Assembly: GCF_042682525.1 (NCBI RefSeq)
Contig: NZ_JBHUHP010000030.1
Location: 248,001 to 312,000, forward strand
Reading direction: 5' to 3'
DNA from: Blastococcus_B deserti
GTDB taxonomy: Bacteria > Actinomycetota > Actinomycetes > Mycobacteriales > Geodermatophilaceae
Length of the DNA stretch: 64,000 bases
Shown here: positions 48,325 through 56,850 of the stretch, piece after piece
Position numbering within the stretch: position 1 is the stretch's first letter
How the letters are laid out: every line of letters begins with the position of its first letter
Notes under the pieces: model-generated
Databases searched by the model: none
Told to the model about the DNA's origin: nothing
The model's input: only the letters and a program-made list of their open reading frames with translations
Made by a program: the position numbers and the translations under genes

Positions 48325-49506
48325 GTGAGCGACTCGATCGCCGTGGTCTGGGACGACGCGCTGCTGGGCTACACGATGGGCGGCGACCACCCCCTGCACC
48401 CGGTCCGGCTCGACCTGACCATGCGGCTGGCCGACAGCCTCGGCGTACTCGCCACCGACCGGCTCGAGGTGCTGAAGCCCGCCCCGGCCGACGAGGGCCT
48501 GCTCACCCTGGTGCACGACCCGGCGTACCTGGAGGCGGTCCGCCGTGCCCCCGCCGACCCCGGCGTCGGCCACGGTCTCGGTACCGCCGACAACCCGATC
48601 TTCGAGGGGATGTACGACGCCGCCGCCCTGATCACCGGCGGCAGCGTCCTCGCCGCCCGGCAGGTGCACGAGGGGCGGGCCCAGCACGCGGTCAACATCT
48701 CCGGCGGGCTGCACCACGCGATGCGCGACGCGGCGTCGGGGTTCTGCGTCTTCAACGACGCGGCGATCGCCATCGCCTGGCTGCTGGGCCGGGGATACGA
48801 GCGGATCGCCTACGTCGACCTCGACGTCCACCACGGCGACGGCGTCCAGGCCGCCTTCTACGACGACCCCCGGGTGCTCACGGTGAGCATCCACCAGACG
48901 CCGCTCACCCTGTTCCCGGGCACCGGCTTCCCGGAGGAGACCGGCGACGCCGACAAGGCCCTGGGCAGCGCCGTCAACCTCGCGCTGCCCAACGGCACCG
49001 ACGACTCCGCCTGGCTGCGCGCGTTCACCGCCGTCGTCCCCAGCGTGCTGCGCGCCTTCCAGCCGCAGATCCTCGTGACCCAGTGCGGCTGCGACGCCCA
49101 CCACGAGGACCCGCTCGCCGACCTGGCGCTGACCGTCGACGGGCAGCGCGCCAGCTACCGCGCCATGCACGAGCTGGCCCACGAGATCTGCGAGGGCAGA
49201 TGGGTCGTCCTCGGTGGCGGTGGGTACGGGTTGGTGCGGTGCGTACCCCGGGCCTGGACCCACCTGCTCGCCGAGGTGGCCGGCGCGCCGCTCGACCCCG
49301 CGACGGAGATCCCCGAGTCCTGGCGGGAGGACGTCGTCCGGCGCGGCCTCCGTGCCCGGCCGCCCACCCACATGACCGAGGGCGGGTACACCGGGTTCTC
49401 CCGGTGGGATCCCTTCACCGAGTCCCGGGTCGACCGGGCCGTGATGCGCACCCGCCGCGCGACCTTCCCCTACTTCGGCCTCGATCCGGACGATCCCCGT
49501 GACTGA
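48325..49506 (+). CDS. acuC: Acetoin utilisation AcuC-type lysine deacetylase (histone deacetylase family)
   Basis: Zn-dependent class I-like deacetylase of 393 residues. Active-site elements: His130/His131 in GGLHHAM, zinc ligands Asp167 and His169 in YVDLDVHHGDG, a third near residue 255 in QCGCDAHHEDP, and Tyr near 298 in GGGGYGL. This matches AcuC rather than polyamine deacetylases. GTG at 48325 with GAGGAGGG upstream. Its final codons overlap the next gene, a GNAT/acyl-CoA synthetase protein acetyltransferase, by eight bases. Together they suggest reversible acetylation of acetyl-CoA synthetase or related enzymes. Confidence 0.95.
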   Translation: MSDSIAVVWDDALLGYTMGGDHPLHPVRLDLTMRLADSLGVLATDRLEVLKPAPADEGLLTLVHDPAYLEAVRRAPADPGVGHGLGTADNPIFEGMYDAAALITGGSVLAARQVHEGRAQHAVNISGGLHHAMRDAASGFCVFNDAAIAIAWLLGRGYERIAYVDLDVHHGDGVQAAFYDDPRVLTVSIHQTPLTLFPGTGFPEETGDADKALGSAVNLALPNGTDDSAWLRAFTAVVPSVLRAFQPQILVTQCGCDAHHEDPLADLALTVDGQRASYRAMHELAHEICEGRWVVLGGGGYGLVRCVPRAWTHLLAEVAGAPLDPATEIPESWREDVVRRGLRARPPTHMTEGGYTGFSRWDPFTESRVDRAVMRTRRATFPYFGLDPDDPRD

Positions 49507-52219
49507 GCACACCACCGCACAGCCCGACAGCACCCCCGACGTCCCGGAGAACCCCCCGCCACCGCCCCCGCACTGGGAGGCCGACATCGTGGCGGCCGAC
49601 GGCGGGACGGTCCACCTGCGCCCGATCTGCCCCGAGGACGCCGAGGGTCTCGTCGGGCTGATGGAACGGAGCAGCGACCAGACCCGGTACTACCGGTTCT
49701 TCGGCCCGATGAAGCGGCTCTCCGACCGCGACCTGTACCGGTTCACCCACGTCGACCACGCGGACCGGGTGGCCTTCGTGGTGCTCCTGGGCGACCAGAT
49801 CGTCGCCGTCGGCCGCTTCGACCGGTACCCCGGGACCGACGACGCCGAGATCGCCTTCCTGGTGGAGGACGCGCACCAGGGCCGCGGTCTGGGCTCGGTG
49901 CTGCTCGAGCACCTCGCCGCGGCGGGCCGGGAGCGGAGCATCAAGAACTTCGTCGCCGAGGTGCTGGCCCAGAACAGCCGGATGGTGCGGGTCTTCCAGG
50001 ACGCCGGCTACAAGGCGGAACGCACCTACGAGGAGGGCGTCGTCCACCTGACGTTCCCGATCGAGCAGACCGAGGACGCGCTGGCCGTCGCCTACGAGCG
50101 CGAACAGCGCAGCGAGTCCCGGTCCATCGCCCGGCTGCTCAAGCCCTCGTCGGTCGCCGTCGTCGGGGCCAGCAACGACGAGGGCAAGATCGGCAACGCT
50201 CTGCTCCGGCACCTGCTCGACTACGGGTTCGCCGGGCCGGTCTACCCGGTCAACCCCGCTGCCCGGCACGTGCGGGGCGTGCCCGCCTACGCCGACATCG
50301 AATCCATCCCCGACGACGTGGACCTCGCCGTGCTGGCCGTTCCTGCCGACGAGGTGGCCGGAGTGGTCGAGGCCTGCCGCCGCAAGCGGGTCCGCGGCCT
50401 GGTGGTCGTCTCGGGCGGGTTCGGGGAGACCGGGCCGGAGGGCCGCGCCGCCGAGCGGCAGCTGGTCGCCGCCGCCCGGGCCTCGGGCATGCGGGTGGTC
50501 GGGCCGAACTGCCTGGGCGTGGTCAACACCGACCCCGAGGTGCGGCTCAACGCGAGTCTGGCGCCGATGATCCCCGCCCGCGGGCGGGTGGGTTTCTTCG
50601 CGCAGTCGGGCTCGCTGGGAGTCGCTCTGCTCGAACGGGCGCGCAGCCGCAACCTCGGGCTGTCGACCTTCGTCTCGGCCGGCAACCGCGCCGACGTCAG
50701 CGGCAACGACCTGCTCCAGTACTGGTCCACCGATCCCGGCACCGAGGTGGTGCTCCTGCACCTGGAGAGCTTCGGCAACCCCCGGAAGTTCGCCCGGCTG
50801 GCGCGCACCGTCGGGCGCACCAAGCCGGTCGTGGCGGTCAAGAGCGGCCGGCACGTCCAGGTCACCCGCGGGCTGGCCGGCACCTCGGTCTCCGTCCCCG
50901 AGCAGTCCGTCGCGGCGCTGTTCGCCTCGGCCGGCGTGATCCGCGTGGAGACCGTGGCGCAGATGTTCGACGTCGGCATGCTGCTGGCCCACCAGCCGCT
51001 GCCGGAGGGACCGCGGGTCGGGATCGTCGGCAACTCCACCGCCATCGGCTGGCTGGTCGCCGACGCCGTCCTCGACGAGGGGCTGGAGCTCGCGCACGAG
51101 GAACCGGTGGACATCGGCGCCGGCGGCACGCCCGAGGACTTCCGCGCCGCCCTGCAGGAGGCCGTGGACGACGACGACGTCGACGCGGTGGTGGCCGTCT
51201 TCCTCCCGCCTCTCATGGCCGGCTCGAAGGAGTTCGGCGCGGCGCTCCGCGACGTCGCCCGGGGATCGGCCAAGCCGGTCGTGGCGAGCTTCCTCTCCAC
51301 CGAGGGCGTGCCCGACGAGCTCGCCGTGCTCGACGAGGAGGGCCTGGCCGCCCGCGGCTCCGTGCCGTCGTACTCCACCCCGGAGCGGGCGGTCATCGCG
51401 CTGGCGAAGGGGGCCGAGTACGCCCGCTGGCGGCGGCGCCCGATCGGTGTGGTGCCCGAGCTGCCCGACGTCGACGAGGCGACCGGCAAGGCACTGGTCC
51501 GGCAGGTGCTGGCCGAGACGCCGGCCGGCCGGGACCTCACCGACGACGAGCTGATCGCCCTGCTCGCGGCCTACGGGGTGCCGCTGCTGGGGACGCGGAC
51601 GGTCACCGACGCCGAGGCCGCGGTCGCCGCCGCCGAGGAGATCGGCTACCCGGTCGTGCTGAAGTCCACCGCGCCCTGGCTGCGGCACCGCTCCGACCTC
51701 GGCGGGGTGCGGCTGGACCTGGGGGACGCCGACGCCGTCCGTGCGGCGTTCGCGGCGATCCCCTCGGGCGACCCGGTGATCGTCCAGGAGATGGCGGCGC
51801 CCGGTGTCGCGACCGTGGTGGAGATCGTCGACGACCCGTCCTTCGGCGCGCTGGTCAGCTTCGGCCTCGGGGGAGTGGCGACCGACCTGCTCGGCGACCG
51901 CGCCTACCGCACCCTGCCGCTGACCGACCTGGACGCCGCCGAGCTCGTGCGCTCGCCGCGCGCCTTCCCGCTGCTCGACGGCTACCGCGGCTCGGAGCCG
52001 GTCGACGTCGCCGCGCTCGAGGACCTGCTGCTCCGGGTGGCCCGGCTGGCCGACGACCTGCCCGAGGTGCTCGGTCTGACGCTCGAGCCGGTGATCGTCG
52101 GCCCGCCGAACCCCTGGCACGGTGGGCGCTCGCTCGTGGTGGCCGGGGCCCGGGGCTTCGTCGGCCCCCCGACCGCCCGGGTCGACCCCGGCCCACGCCG
52201 CATGCGCTCACCGGTCTGA
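49499..52219 (+). CDS. pat: Pat-type protein lysine acetyltransferase (GNAT fused to acyl-CoA synthetase-like domains)
   Basis: Large protein of 906 residues. Domain order: GNAT (about 25-190: FLVEDAHQGRGLGSVLLEHLAAAGRE, the R/Q-x-x-G-x-G acetyl-CoA loop), CoA-binding/ligase-CoA domains (about 200-480: SSVAVVGASNDEGKIGNALLRHLL, GPNCLGVVNTDP, FFAQSGSLG), a second CoA-ligase domain with VGIVGNSTAIGWLV (about 500-660), and C-terminal ATP-grasp (about 675-900: GYPVVLKSTAPWLRHRSDLGGVRLDL). GNAT at the N-terminus is the actinobacterial layout; the ligase part is thought to sense acyl-CoA rather than catalyse. GTG at 49499. Confidence 0.93.
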   Translation: MTEHTTAQPDSTPDVPENPPPPPPHWEADIVAADGGTVHLRPICPEDAEGLVGLMERSSDQTRYYRFFGPMKRLSDRDLYRFTHVDHADRVAFVVLLGDQIVAVGRFDRYPGTDDAEIAFLVEDAHQGRGLGSVLLEHLAAAGRERSIKNFVAEVLAQNSRMVRVFQDAGYKAERTYEEGVVHLTFPIEQTEDALAVAYEREQRSESRSIARLLKPSSVAVVGASNDEGKIGNALLRHLLDYGFAGPVYPVNPAARHVRGVPAYADIESIPDDVDLAVLAVPADEVAGVVEACRRKRVRGLVVVSGGFGETGPEGRAAERQLVAAARASGMRVVGPNCLGVVNTDPEVRLNASLAPMIPARGRVGFFAQSGSLGVALLERARSRNLGLSTFVSAGNRADVSGNDLLQYWSTDPGTEVVLLHLESFGNPRKFARLARTVGRTKPVVAVKSGRHVQVTRGLAGTSVSVPEQSVAALFASAGVIRVETVAQMFDVGMLLAHQPLPEGPRVGIVGNSTAIGWLVADAVLDEGLELAHEEPVDIGAGGTPEDFRAALQEAVDDDDVDAVVAVFLPPLMAGSKEFGAALRDVARGSAKPVVASFLSTEGVPDELAVLDEEGLAARGSVPSYSTPERAVIALAKGAEYARWRRRPIGVVPELPDVDEATGKALVRQVLAETPAGRDLTDDELIALLAAYGVPLLGTRTVTDAEAAVAAAEEIGYPVVLKSTAPWLRHRSDLGGVRLDLGDADAVRAAFAAIPSGDPVIVQEMAAPGVATVVEIVDDPSFGALVSFGLGGVATDLLGDRAYRTLPLTDLDAAELVRSPRAFPLLDGYRGSEPVDVAALEDLLLRVARLADDLPEVLGLTLEPVIVGPPNPWHGGRSLVVAGARGFVGPPTARVDPGPRRMRSPV

Positions 52220-52226
52220 AGGGCGT

Positions 52227-52298
52227 CGTTCCTGCGGTGCTCCCGCTGCTCCTGCGGGGTTGCCCCACCGCACGAGCTGGTGGAACACCGCAGGAACG
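52227..52298 (+). terminator. Long-stem hairpin after pat
   Basis: Arms CGTTCCTGCGGTG at 52227-52239 and CACCGCAGGAACG at 52286-52298, a perfect 13-bp match, with inner pairing in the loop. Starts 8 bp after the pat stop. Confidence 0.65.
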
Positions 52299-52300
52299 AG

Positions 52301-52338
52301 CGAGCCGGGCCGCCTCCTCGCGGAGGCGACCCGGCTCG
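52301..52338 (-). terminator. Hairpin terminator after the group-2 sigma factor gene
   Basis: CGAGCCGGG plus CGCCTCC pairs with GGAGGCG plus CCCGGCTCG around TCGC, with one mismatch. Begins 12 bp beyond the sigma factor stop codon on the minus strand. Confidence 0.75.
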
Positions 52339-52349
52339 GACTGCTGCGA

Positions 52350-53372
52350 TCAGGCGAGGTAGTCGCGCAGGGCGTCGGCCCGCTCCGGGTCGCGGAGCTT
52401 GGCCATCGTCTCGCGCTCGATCTGCCGCACCCGCTCGCGGGAGAGGCCGAACTGCTTGCCGATCTGCTCCAGGGTGCGGGGCTGGCCGCCGTCGAGGCCG
52501 AAGCGCAGCACGACGACGTCGCGTTCGCGCTCCTCGAGGGTCTCCAGGACGTTGCGGACGTCGCCTTTCATCATCTGGAAGGCGACCGCGTCCTCGGCGA
52601 CCGCGGCGTCGGCGTCCTCGATGAAGTCACCGAGCCGGGACTCCTCGTCGGCACCGACGGTCTGGTCGAGGCTGACCAGGTCGCGGCTGTACTCGAGCAG
52701 CTCGGTGATCCGCTCCTCGGGCATGTCGAGCTCGAGACCCAGCTCCTCGGCGGTGGGCTCCCGCTCGAGCTCCTGGTGCATGCGCCGGCGGGTGCGGACC
52801 ACCTTGTTGACCTGCTCGGCCAGGTGGACGGGCAGCCGGATGGTGCGCCCGGAGTCGGCCATCGCGCGGGTGATGGCCTGCCGGATCCACCACGTGGCGT
52901 AGGTCGAGAACTTGAAGCCCTTGGTGTAGTCGAACTTCTCCACCGCGCGGATCAGGCCGACGTTGCCCTCCTGGATGAGGTCCAGGAACGTCATGCCGTG
53001 GCCGGTGTACCGCTTGGCCACGGAGACGACGAGCCGGAGGTTGGCCTCCAGCAGGTGGGCCTTGGCGGCCTTGCCGTCGACGGCGAGGGTCTTGTAGTCG
53101 CGCTGGCGAGCGGGGGAGAGCCCCTGCTTCTCGGCCAGCAGCCGTTCGGCGTAGAGACCGGCCTCGATCCGCTTCGCCAGCTCGACCTCCTGCTCGGCGG
53201 TGAGCAGCGCGGTCTTGCCGATGGTGTTGAGGTAGACACGCACGAGGTCGGTGGACACCAGACCGCTGGCGTCGGGCTCACTCCGCGGTGAGCGCACCCC
53301 GAGGGTGTCGTTGGGGGAAGACTGCAGCAGCGTCACGATGGGTCTTCGTCCTTGCCTTCGGTTCGGATGCAT
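52350..53372 (-). CDS. sigB: Group-2 RNA polymerase sigma factor (SigB/HrdD-like)
   Basis: Sigma-70 protein of 340 residues. Regions 1.2-2: DLVRVYLNTIGKTALLTAEQEVELAKRIEAGL, then LRLVVSVAKRYTGHGMTFLDLIQEGNVGLIRAVEKFDYTKGFKFSTYATWWIRQAITRAM (2.1-2.4). Region 3: RTIRLPVHLAEQVNKVVRTRRRM to the SLDQTV part. Region 4.2: RTLEQIGKQFGLSRERVRQIERETMAKLRDPER. It lacks the long acidic and Lys/Ala-rich N-terminus of SigA, marking it as group 2. Start uncertain: ATG at 53372 or GTG at 53336. In actinobacteria this class serves stress or stationary phase. Confidence 0.93.
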   Translation of the reverse strand: MHPNRRQGRRPIVTLLQSSPNDTLGVRSPRSEPDASGLVSTDLVRVYLNTIGKTALLTAEQEVELAKRIEAGLYAERLLAEKQGLSPARQRDYKTLAVDGKAAKAHLLEANLRLVVSVAKRYTGHGMTFLDLIQEGNVGLIRAVEKFDYTKGFKFSTYATWWIRQAITRAMADSGRTIRLPVHLAEQVNKVVRTRRRMHQELEREPTAEELGLELDMPEERITELLEYSRDLVSLDQTVGADEESRLGDFIEDADAAVAEDAVAFQMMKGDVRNVLETLEERERDVVVLRFGLDGGQPRTLEQIGKQFGLSRERVRQIERETMAKLRDPERADALRDYLA

Positions 53373-53599
53373 CCGGCGTGTCGTCGCTGGCGACGTCGGT
53401 GCGTCCAGGCGTCAAGTGTGGGAGCCCCGGGGTGACCCGACCTGGCTCCGTGCTCTTCTGTCCGATGTGGTACGCCCTCCACAACGGTCAGGACCGTGCT
53501 CCGTGTTCCACGATTAGGTCGTTCACAGCAAATCGACAGGGAGTGTCCTCGGTCACCGCCCCCCATACCCCCGTCGGACCGAAATACGCCGGTGTCGTC

Positions 53600-54031
53600 T
53601 CAGGTCTCCAGGAGGAGGGTCATCGGGCCCTCGTTGACCGACGAGACCTGCATGCGGGCGCCGAAGACCCCGGTCGCCACCGGGCAGCCGCGGCGCCGCA
53701 GCTCGTCGACCACCTCACCGACCAGCGGCTCGGCAACCTCGCCGGGGGCGGCCTCCGCCCACGAGGGACGACGTCCCTTCCGGGTGTCCGCGTAGAGGGT
53801 GAACTGGCTGACTACCAGCACGGGAAGCCGCAGGTCGGCCGCCGACAGTTCGCCGCCCGGCCCCGGGAAGATGCGCAGCTCGTGGATCTTGCGGGCCATG
53901 GTGCGGGCCGCGACGGCGTCGTCGGCATGGCGTACCCCGACCAGTGACAGCAGTCCGCGACCGATCTCGCCGACCACCTCCCCGTCGACGGTTACAGCGG
54001 CTGTACCGACCCTGCTCACCACTGCGCGCAC
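53600..54031 (-). CDS. dtd: D-aminoacyl-tRNA deacylase (DTD)
   Basis: Dimeric proofreading enzyme of 143 residues that frees D-amino acids from tRNA. Opens with VRAVVSRVGTAAVTVDGEVVGEIGRGLLSLVGV. The active-site elements are LVVSQFTLYADTRKGRRPSW and the cis Gly-Pro in NEGPMTLLLET. Both match the SQxT and GP motifs of the family. GTG at 54031. It is divergent from the STAS gene. It lies about 230 bp before the sigma factor gene. Confidence 0.95.
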   Translation of the reverse strand: MRAVVSRVGTAAVTVDGEVVGEIGRGLLSLVGVRHADDAVAARTMARKIHELRIFPGPGGELSAADLRLPVLVVSQFTLYADTRKGRRPSWAEAAPGEVAEPLVGEVVDELRRRGCPVATGVFGARMQVSSVNEGPMTLLLET

Positions 54032-54148
54032 CCTGTCATCCTCCCCGGCGGGGGGCGGCGTAGCGTCCCGGTCACGAACCCGTGGTGCGAAGCCCATACC
54101 GGCGGCTTCCTCATTTCGTCGGCCACCTTCGGCGGCTGGGGGGCGAAC

Positions 54149-54538
54149 ATGGACGCGGATCAGGCCCTGCAGCCTCCTGCCGGGGTCATCACGATCGAGC
54201 GCGAGGGTGCCGATCGACGGGTGCTGTGCCTGCGCGGGGACGTGGACACCGCGGTCGCGACGCGGTTCACCAGCTCGCAGCGGCGGGAGCGGGTCCCGGT
54301 CGACGCCATCGACGCCGGTGGTGTGACGTTCATCTGTTCCTCCGGAATCGCCCTCATGCTGCTCTGGGCCGAGGCCTCCGTCGCGGCCGGCCGGCGCCCG
54401 GTGCTGCGGGCGGCCTCCCACCAGGTCGACCGCGCGCTGCGGCTGGCGGGGATCGATGGCGTCTTCCCGCGGCCGGAGCCCGACGACGGAGCGCCCCCGT
54501 CCCCCAGGAGCGCGGAGGGTGAACCCGAGCGCGGATAG
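54149..54538 (+). CDS. STAS-domain protein (anti-sigma antagonist-like)
   Basis: Protein of 129 residues. STAS core GVITIEREGADRRVLCLRGDVDTAVATRFTSSQ, then VDAIDAGGVTFICSSGIALMLLWAEASVAAGRRPVLRAASHQVDRALRLAGIDGVF. The usual phospho-Ser appears in ICSSGIALML. C-terminal 20 residues disordered. ATG at 54149. Its neighbourhood (group-2 sigma factor 1 kb away) makes a role in sigma-factor control attractive, but no anti-sigma partner is present here. Confidence 0.8.
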   Translation: MDADQALQPPAGVITIEREGADRRVLCLRGDVDTAVATRFTSSQRRERVPVDAIDAGGVTFICSSGIALMLLWAEASVAAGRRPVLRAASHQVDRALRLAGIDGVFPRPEPDDGAPPSPRSAEGEPERG

Positions 54539-54572
54539 CGCGGGATCGCTACGTCGCCCGCGCCGACCGCGG

Positions 54573-54779
54573 TCAAGGCTCGATCAGAGCGGCCCGCTGC
54601 AGGGACTCGCGCATGAAGGCGGTCGGCGCGTCGGCCCGGCCCGACCGTCCCGGCTGTAGGGCGCCGTGCACCTGGGGCTGCTCGCCAGCGTTCCCTTCCT
54701 GGCCCTCGATCTGGCCGTCGAGCGACGAGCCCGAGGCGACCGCGGGGCAGATCAGGGCCGAAAATGGTCGTCCCACGAC
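54573..54779 (-). CDS. Possible small protein, 68 residues, unrecognised
   Basis: A frame from a GTG at 54779 to a TGA at 54573 encodes VGRPFSALICPAVASGS and later TAFMRESLQRAALIEP. Most third codon positions are G or C, as in true genes here. There is no ribosome site and no known family. It may be real, a remnant, or chance. The rest of the 54539-54871 stretch shows nothing else. Confidence 0.25.
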   Translation of the reverse strand, partial: VVGRPFSALICPAVASGSSLDGQIEGQEGNAGEQPQVHGALQPGRSGRADAPTAFMRESLQRAALIEP

Positions 54780-54871
54780 GCCGGTGAGGCCAGCTGCGAC
54801 GGTCCCGGAAGTGGGCGAGCACCGCGGCGGTACCGGGCGTTGCCGCCGATCCCGTACGGCACACTGCCCCG

Positions 54872-55465
54872 GTGCCGAGCCTCCGCATCGCCCAGGACCC
54901 CGCGGCCGACGAGCTGCTCGGCCGCGACCCGCTCGCGCTCCTGATCGGGATGCTGCTGGACCAGCAGTTCCCCATGGAGCGGGCCTTCGCCGCTCCGCGG
55001 CTGCTGGCCGACCGGCTCGGCGTAGAGAGCCTGGACGCCGCCCGGCTGGCGTCCGTGGACCCCGAGGAGCTGACCCGGGTCTTCCAGGGGCCGCCGGCGC
55101 TGCACCGGTACCCGGGCTCGATGGCCGGCCGCACCCAGGAGCTCTGCCGCCTGCTGGTCGAGCGTTACGGCGGGCGGCCGGAGAACCTGTGGGCCGACGC
55201 ACCCGACGGCGCCACCCTCCTGCGGCGGCTGGGCGACCTGCCGGGGTTCGGCGCCCAGAAGTCGAAGATCTTCCTCGCCCTCCTCGGCAAGCAGTACGGC
55301 GTCACGCCCCCGGGCTGGCGCGAGGCGGCGGGGGACTACGGCCAGGAGGGGTCGCGCCGCTCGGTCGCCGACATCACCGGGCCCGAGTCGCTGGCCGAGG
55401 TGCGCGCGTTCAAGCAGGAGCAGAAGCAGGCGGCCAAGGCGCGCCAGCCCGTGGCGAAGCCGTAG
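54872..55465 (+). CDS. HhH-GPD-type base-excision repair protein
   Basis: Small DNA-repair-family protein of 197 residues common in actinobacteria. Starts LRIAQDPAADELLGRDPLALLIGMLLDQQFPMERAFAAPRLLADRLG, with the helix-hairpin-helix LRRLGDLPGFGAQKSKIFLALLGKQYG (about 116-142). The Lys-rich C-terminus EQKQAAKARQPVAKP is a likely DNA-contact tail. The catalytic Asp expected after the hairpin is not clearly identifiable, so glycosylase activity is not certain. GTG start at 54872. Confidence 0.88.
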   Translation: MPSLRIAQDPAADELLGRDPLALLIGMLLDQQFPMERAFAAPRLLADRLGVESLDAARLASVDPEELTRVFQGPPALHRYPGSMAGRTQELCRLLVERYGGRPENLWADAPDGATLLRRLGDLPGFGAQKSKIFLALLGKQYGVTPPGWREAAGDYGQEGSRRSVADITGPESLAEVRAFKQEQKQAAKARQPVAKP

Positions 55466-55561
55466 GACGGAGGCACGAGCATCACCCTCCGCGCGGTGGC
55501 ACCATGGGGCGCGGACCGGAGGAGGCCGGGGCGGTCCCCGGCCGGACGGTCAGCGGAGGGG

Positions 55562-55903
55562 ATGGAGCCCGTGGCCTCGAGCCAGCAGTTCCCACGGTCC
55601 CGCGGGCCGGAGCCGGTGCTGATCACCGAGGCCCAGCCGAGCATGGCGGAGCAGCACGCGGCCCGGAAGAAGCGCTACGCCCTGACCATGGGCATCCGCG
55701 TGGTCTTCATCGTGCTGGCGGCGTCCTTCTACCAGGTCGTCTGGCTCATGCTGATCTGCGCCGTCCTGGGGACCGTGCTGCCCTGGATCGCGGTCATCAT
55801 GGCGAACGACCGGCCCCCGAAGAAGAAGCTGCACGTCAACCGGTACGACGCCCGCCCCGACCGCGTGCTGGAGTCCCGGCCCGCCCGCATCATCGAGGGC
55901 TGA
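55562..55903 (+). CDS. DUF3099 domain membrane protein
   Basis: Small actinobacterial membrane protein of 113 residues. ITEAQPSMAEQHAARKKRYALTMGIRVVFIVLAASFYQVVWLMLICAVLGTVLPWIAVIMANDRPPKK shows two helices (about 45-63 and 67-83) with the basic RKKRYALTMGIR preceding them. Function unknown. The ATG at 55562 has a GGAGGG only a few bases upstream; the GTG at 55571 has better spacing and may be the real start. DUF3099 genes sit near sigA/sigB in many actinobacteria. Confidence 0.88.
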   Translation: MEPVASSQQFPRSRGPEPVLITEAQPSMAEQHAARKKRYALTMGIRVVFIVLAASFYQVVWLMLICAVLGTVLPWIAVIMANDRPPKKKLHVNRYDARPDRVLESRPARIIEG

Positions 55904-55907
55904 CCGC

Positions 55908-56801
55908 TCAGCGCGCGCCGGGCCGTCGCACCACCTCGGCCGCGCGCGCGAGCCCCGCGTCCAGCGCGTCGCCCGGATCGACGCCGGGGGAGGCCAGCCA
56001 GACGGCCAGCAACCCGGCCGCGAACGCATCCCCCGCGCCGGTGGTGTCCACGACCTCCGTCGGGTGGGCCGGCCGGTGCACGAGCAGGTCGCCGGACGCC
56101 CAGAGCGCGCCGTCGGCCCCGCAGGTCACCGCGACGACCGGGTGCCGGCGGGCCAGCGCCCGGGCTGCGTCCGCCACGTCCGCGCAGCCGGTGAGCAGCC
56201 GCGCCTCCTCGGCGTTGGGCAGCAGCACGGTGGCCGCGGCCGTGTCGGCCAGCCACCGGTCCACGCCGTAGCGGCCCAGCGGGCCGGTGGACGCGGGGTC
56301 GAGCGAGACGGTGCAGCCCGCCGCGACGGCGGCCGCCAGCGCGGTCAGGCCGGCATGCCGGGGCCCGGGGTCCAGCAGCGTGTAGCCCGACAGGTGCAGG
56401 TGGCCGCCGGGTGAAGGGCTGGGCACGTCCTCCGGCCGCAGGTGCAGGTTCGCGCCGCGGTCGGCCAGCATGCTGCGCTGCCCTCCGGGCTCCACCAGGC
56501 TGACGATCGTGCCGGTGGGCGCGCCGGGAACGGTCCGGAGCCGGAGCCGCGCGCCGGCGGCGGTGAGCTCCGCGGCCAGCCCGGCTCCCGCGGCGTCGTC
56601 ACCGATGCACCCGGCCAGGACGACGGAGGTGCCCAGCCCGGCCAGGTGCGCGGCGACGTTGGCCCCCGCGCCGCCCCCGCGGCTGCGGATCGAGGCGGGT
56701 CGGTCCGAGCCGGGCGCCGGCTCCCCGGACAGCACGACGACGACGTCGGTCGCGACGTCCCCGACGACGACGACCTCGCGCCCGGTCCCGCCGCCGATCA
56801 T
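55908..56801 (-). CDS. psuK: PfkB-family carbohydrate kinase, probably pseudouridine kinase
   Basis: Ribokinase-fold kinase of 297 residues. N-terminal VVVVGDVATDVVVVLSGEPAPGSDRPASIRSRGGGAGANVAAHLAGLGTSVVLAG gives substrate Asp and the GGGAGAN glycine run. C-terminal VVDTTGAGDAFAAGLLAVWL is the PfkB signature 2 with catalytic Asp. Start at the ATG 56801 is preferred because PfkB proteins begin just before the first strand; a GTG at 56840 is possible. It lies 49 bp after the pseudouridine-5'-phosphate glycosidase, so pseudouridine is the likely substrate. Confidence 0.85.
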   Translation of the reverse strand: MIGGGTGREVVVVGDVATDVVVVLSGEPAPGSDRPASIRSRGGGAGANVAAHLAGLGTSVVLAGCIGDDAAGAGLAAELTAAGARLRLRTVPGAPTGTIVSLVEPGGQRSMLADRGANLHLRPEDVPSPSPGGHLHLSGYTLLDPGPRHAGLTALAAAVAAGCTVSLDPASTGPLGRYGVDRWLADTAAATVLLPNAEEARLLTGCADVADAARALARRHPVVAVTCGADGALWASGDLLVHRPAHPTEVVDTTGAGDAFAAGLLAVWLASPGVDPGDALDAGLARAAEVVRRPGAR

Positions 56802-56850
56802 CGGCGGACGGCAGGCGGCGTCGGGGTGTCGACCGGCCACATGCCGATGA

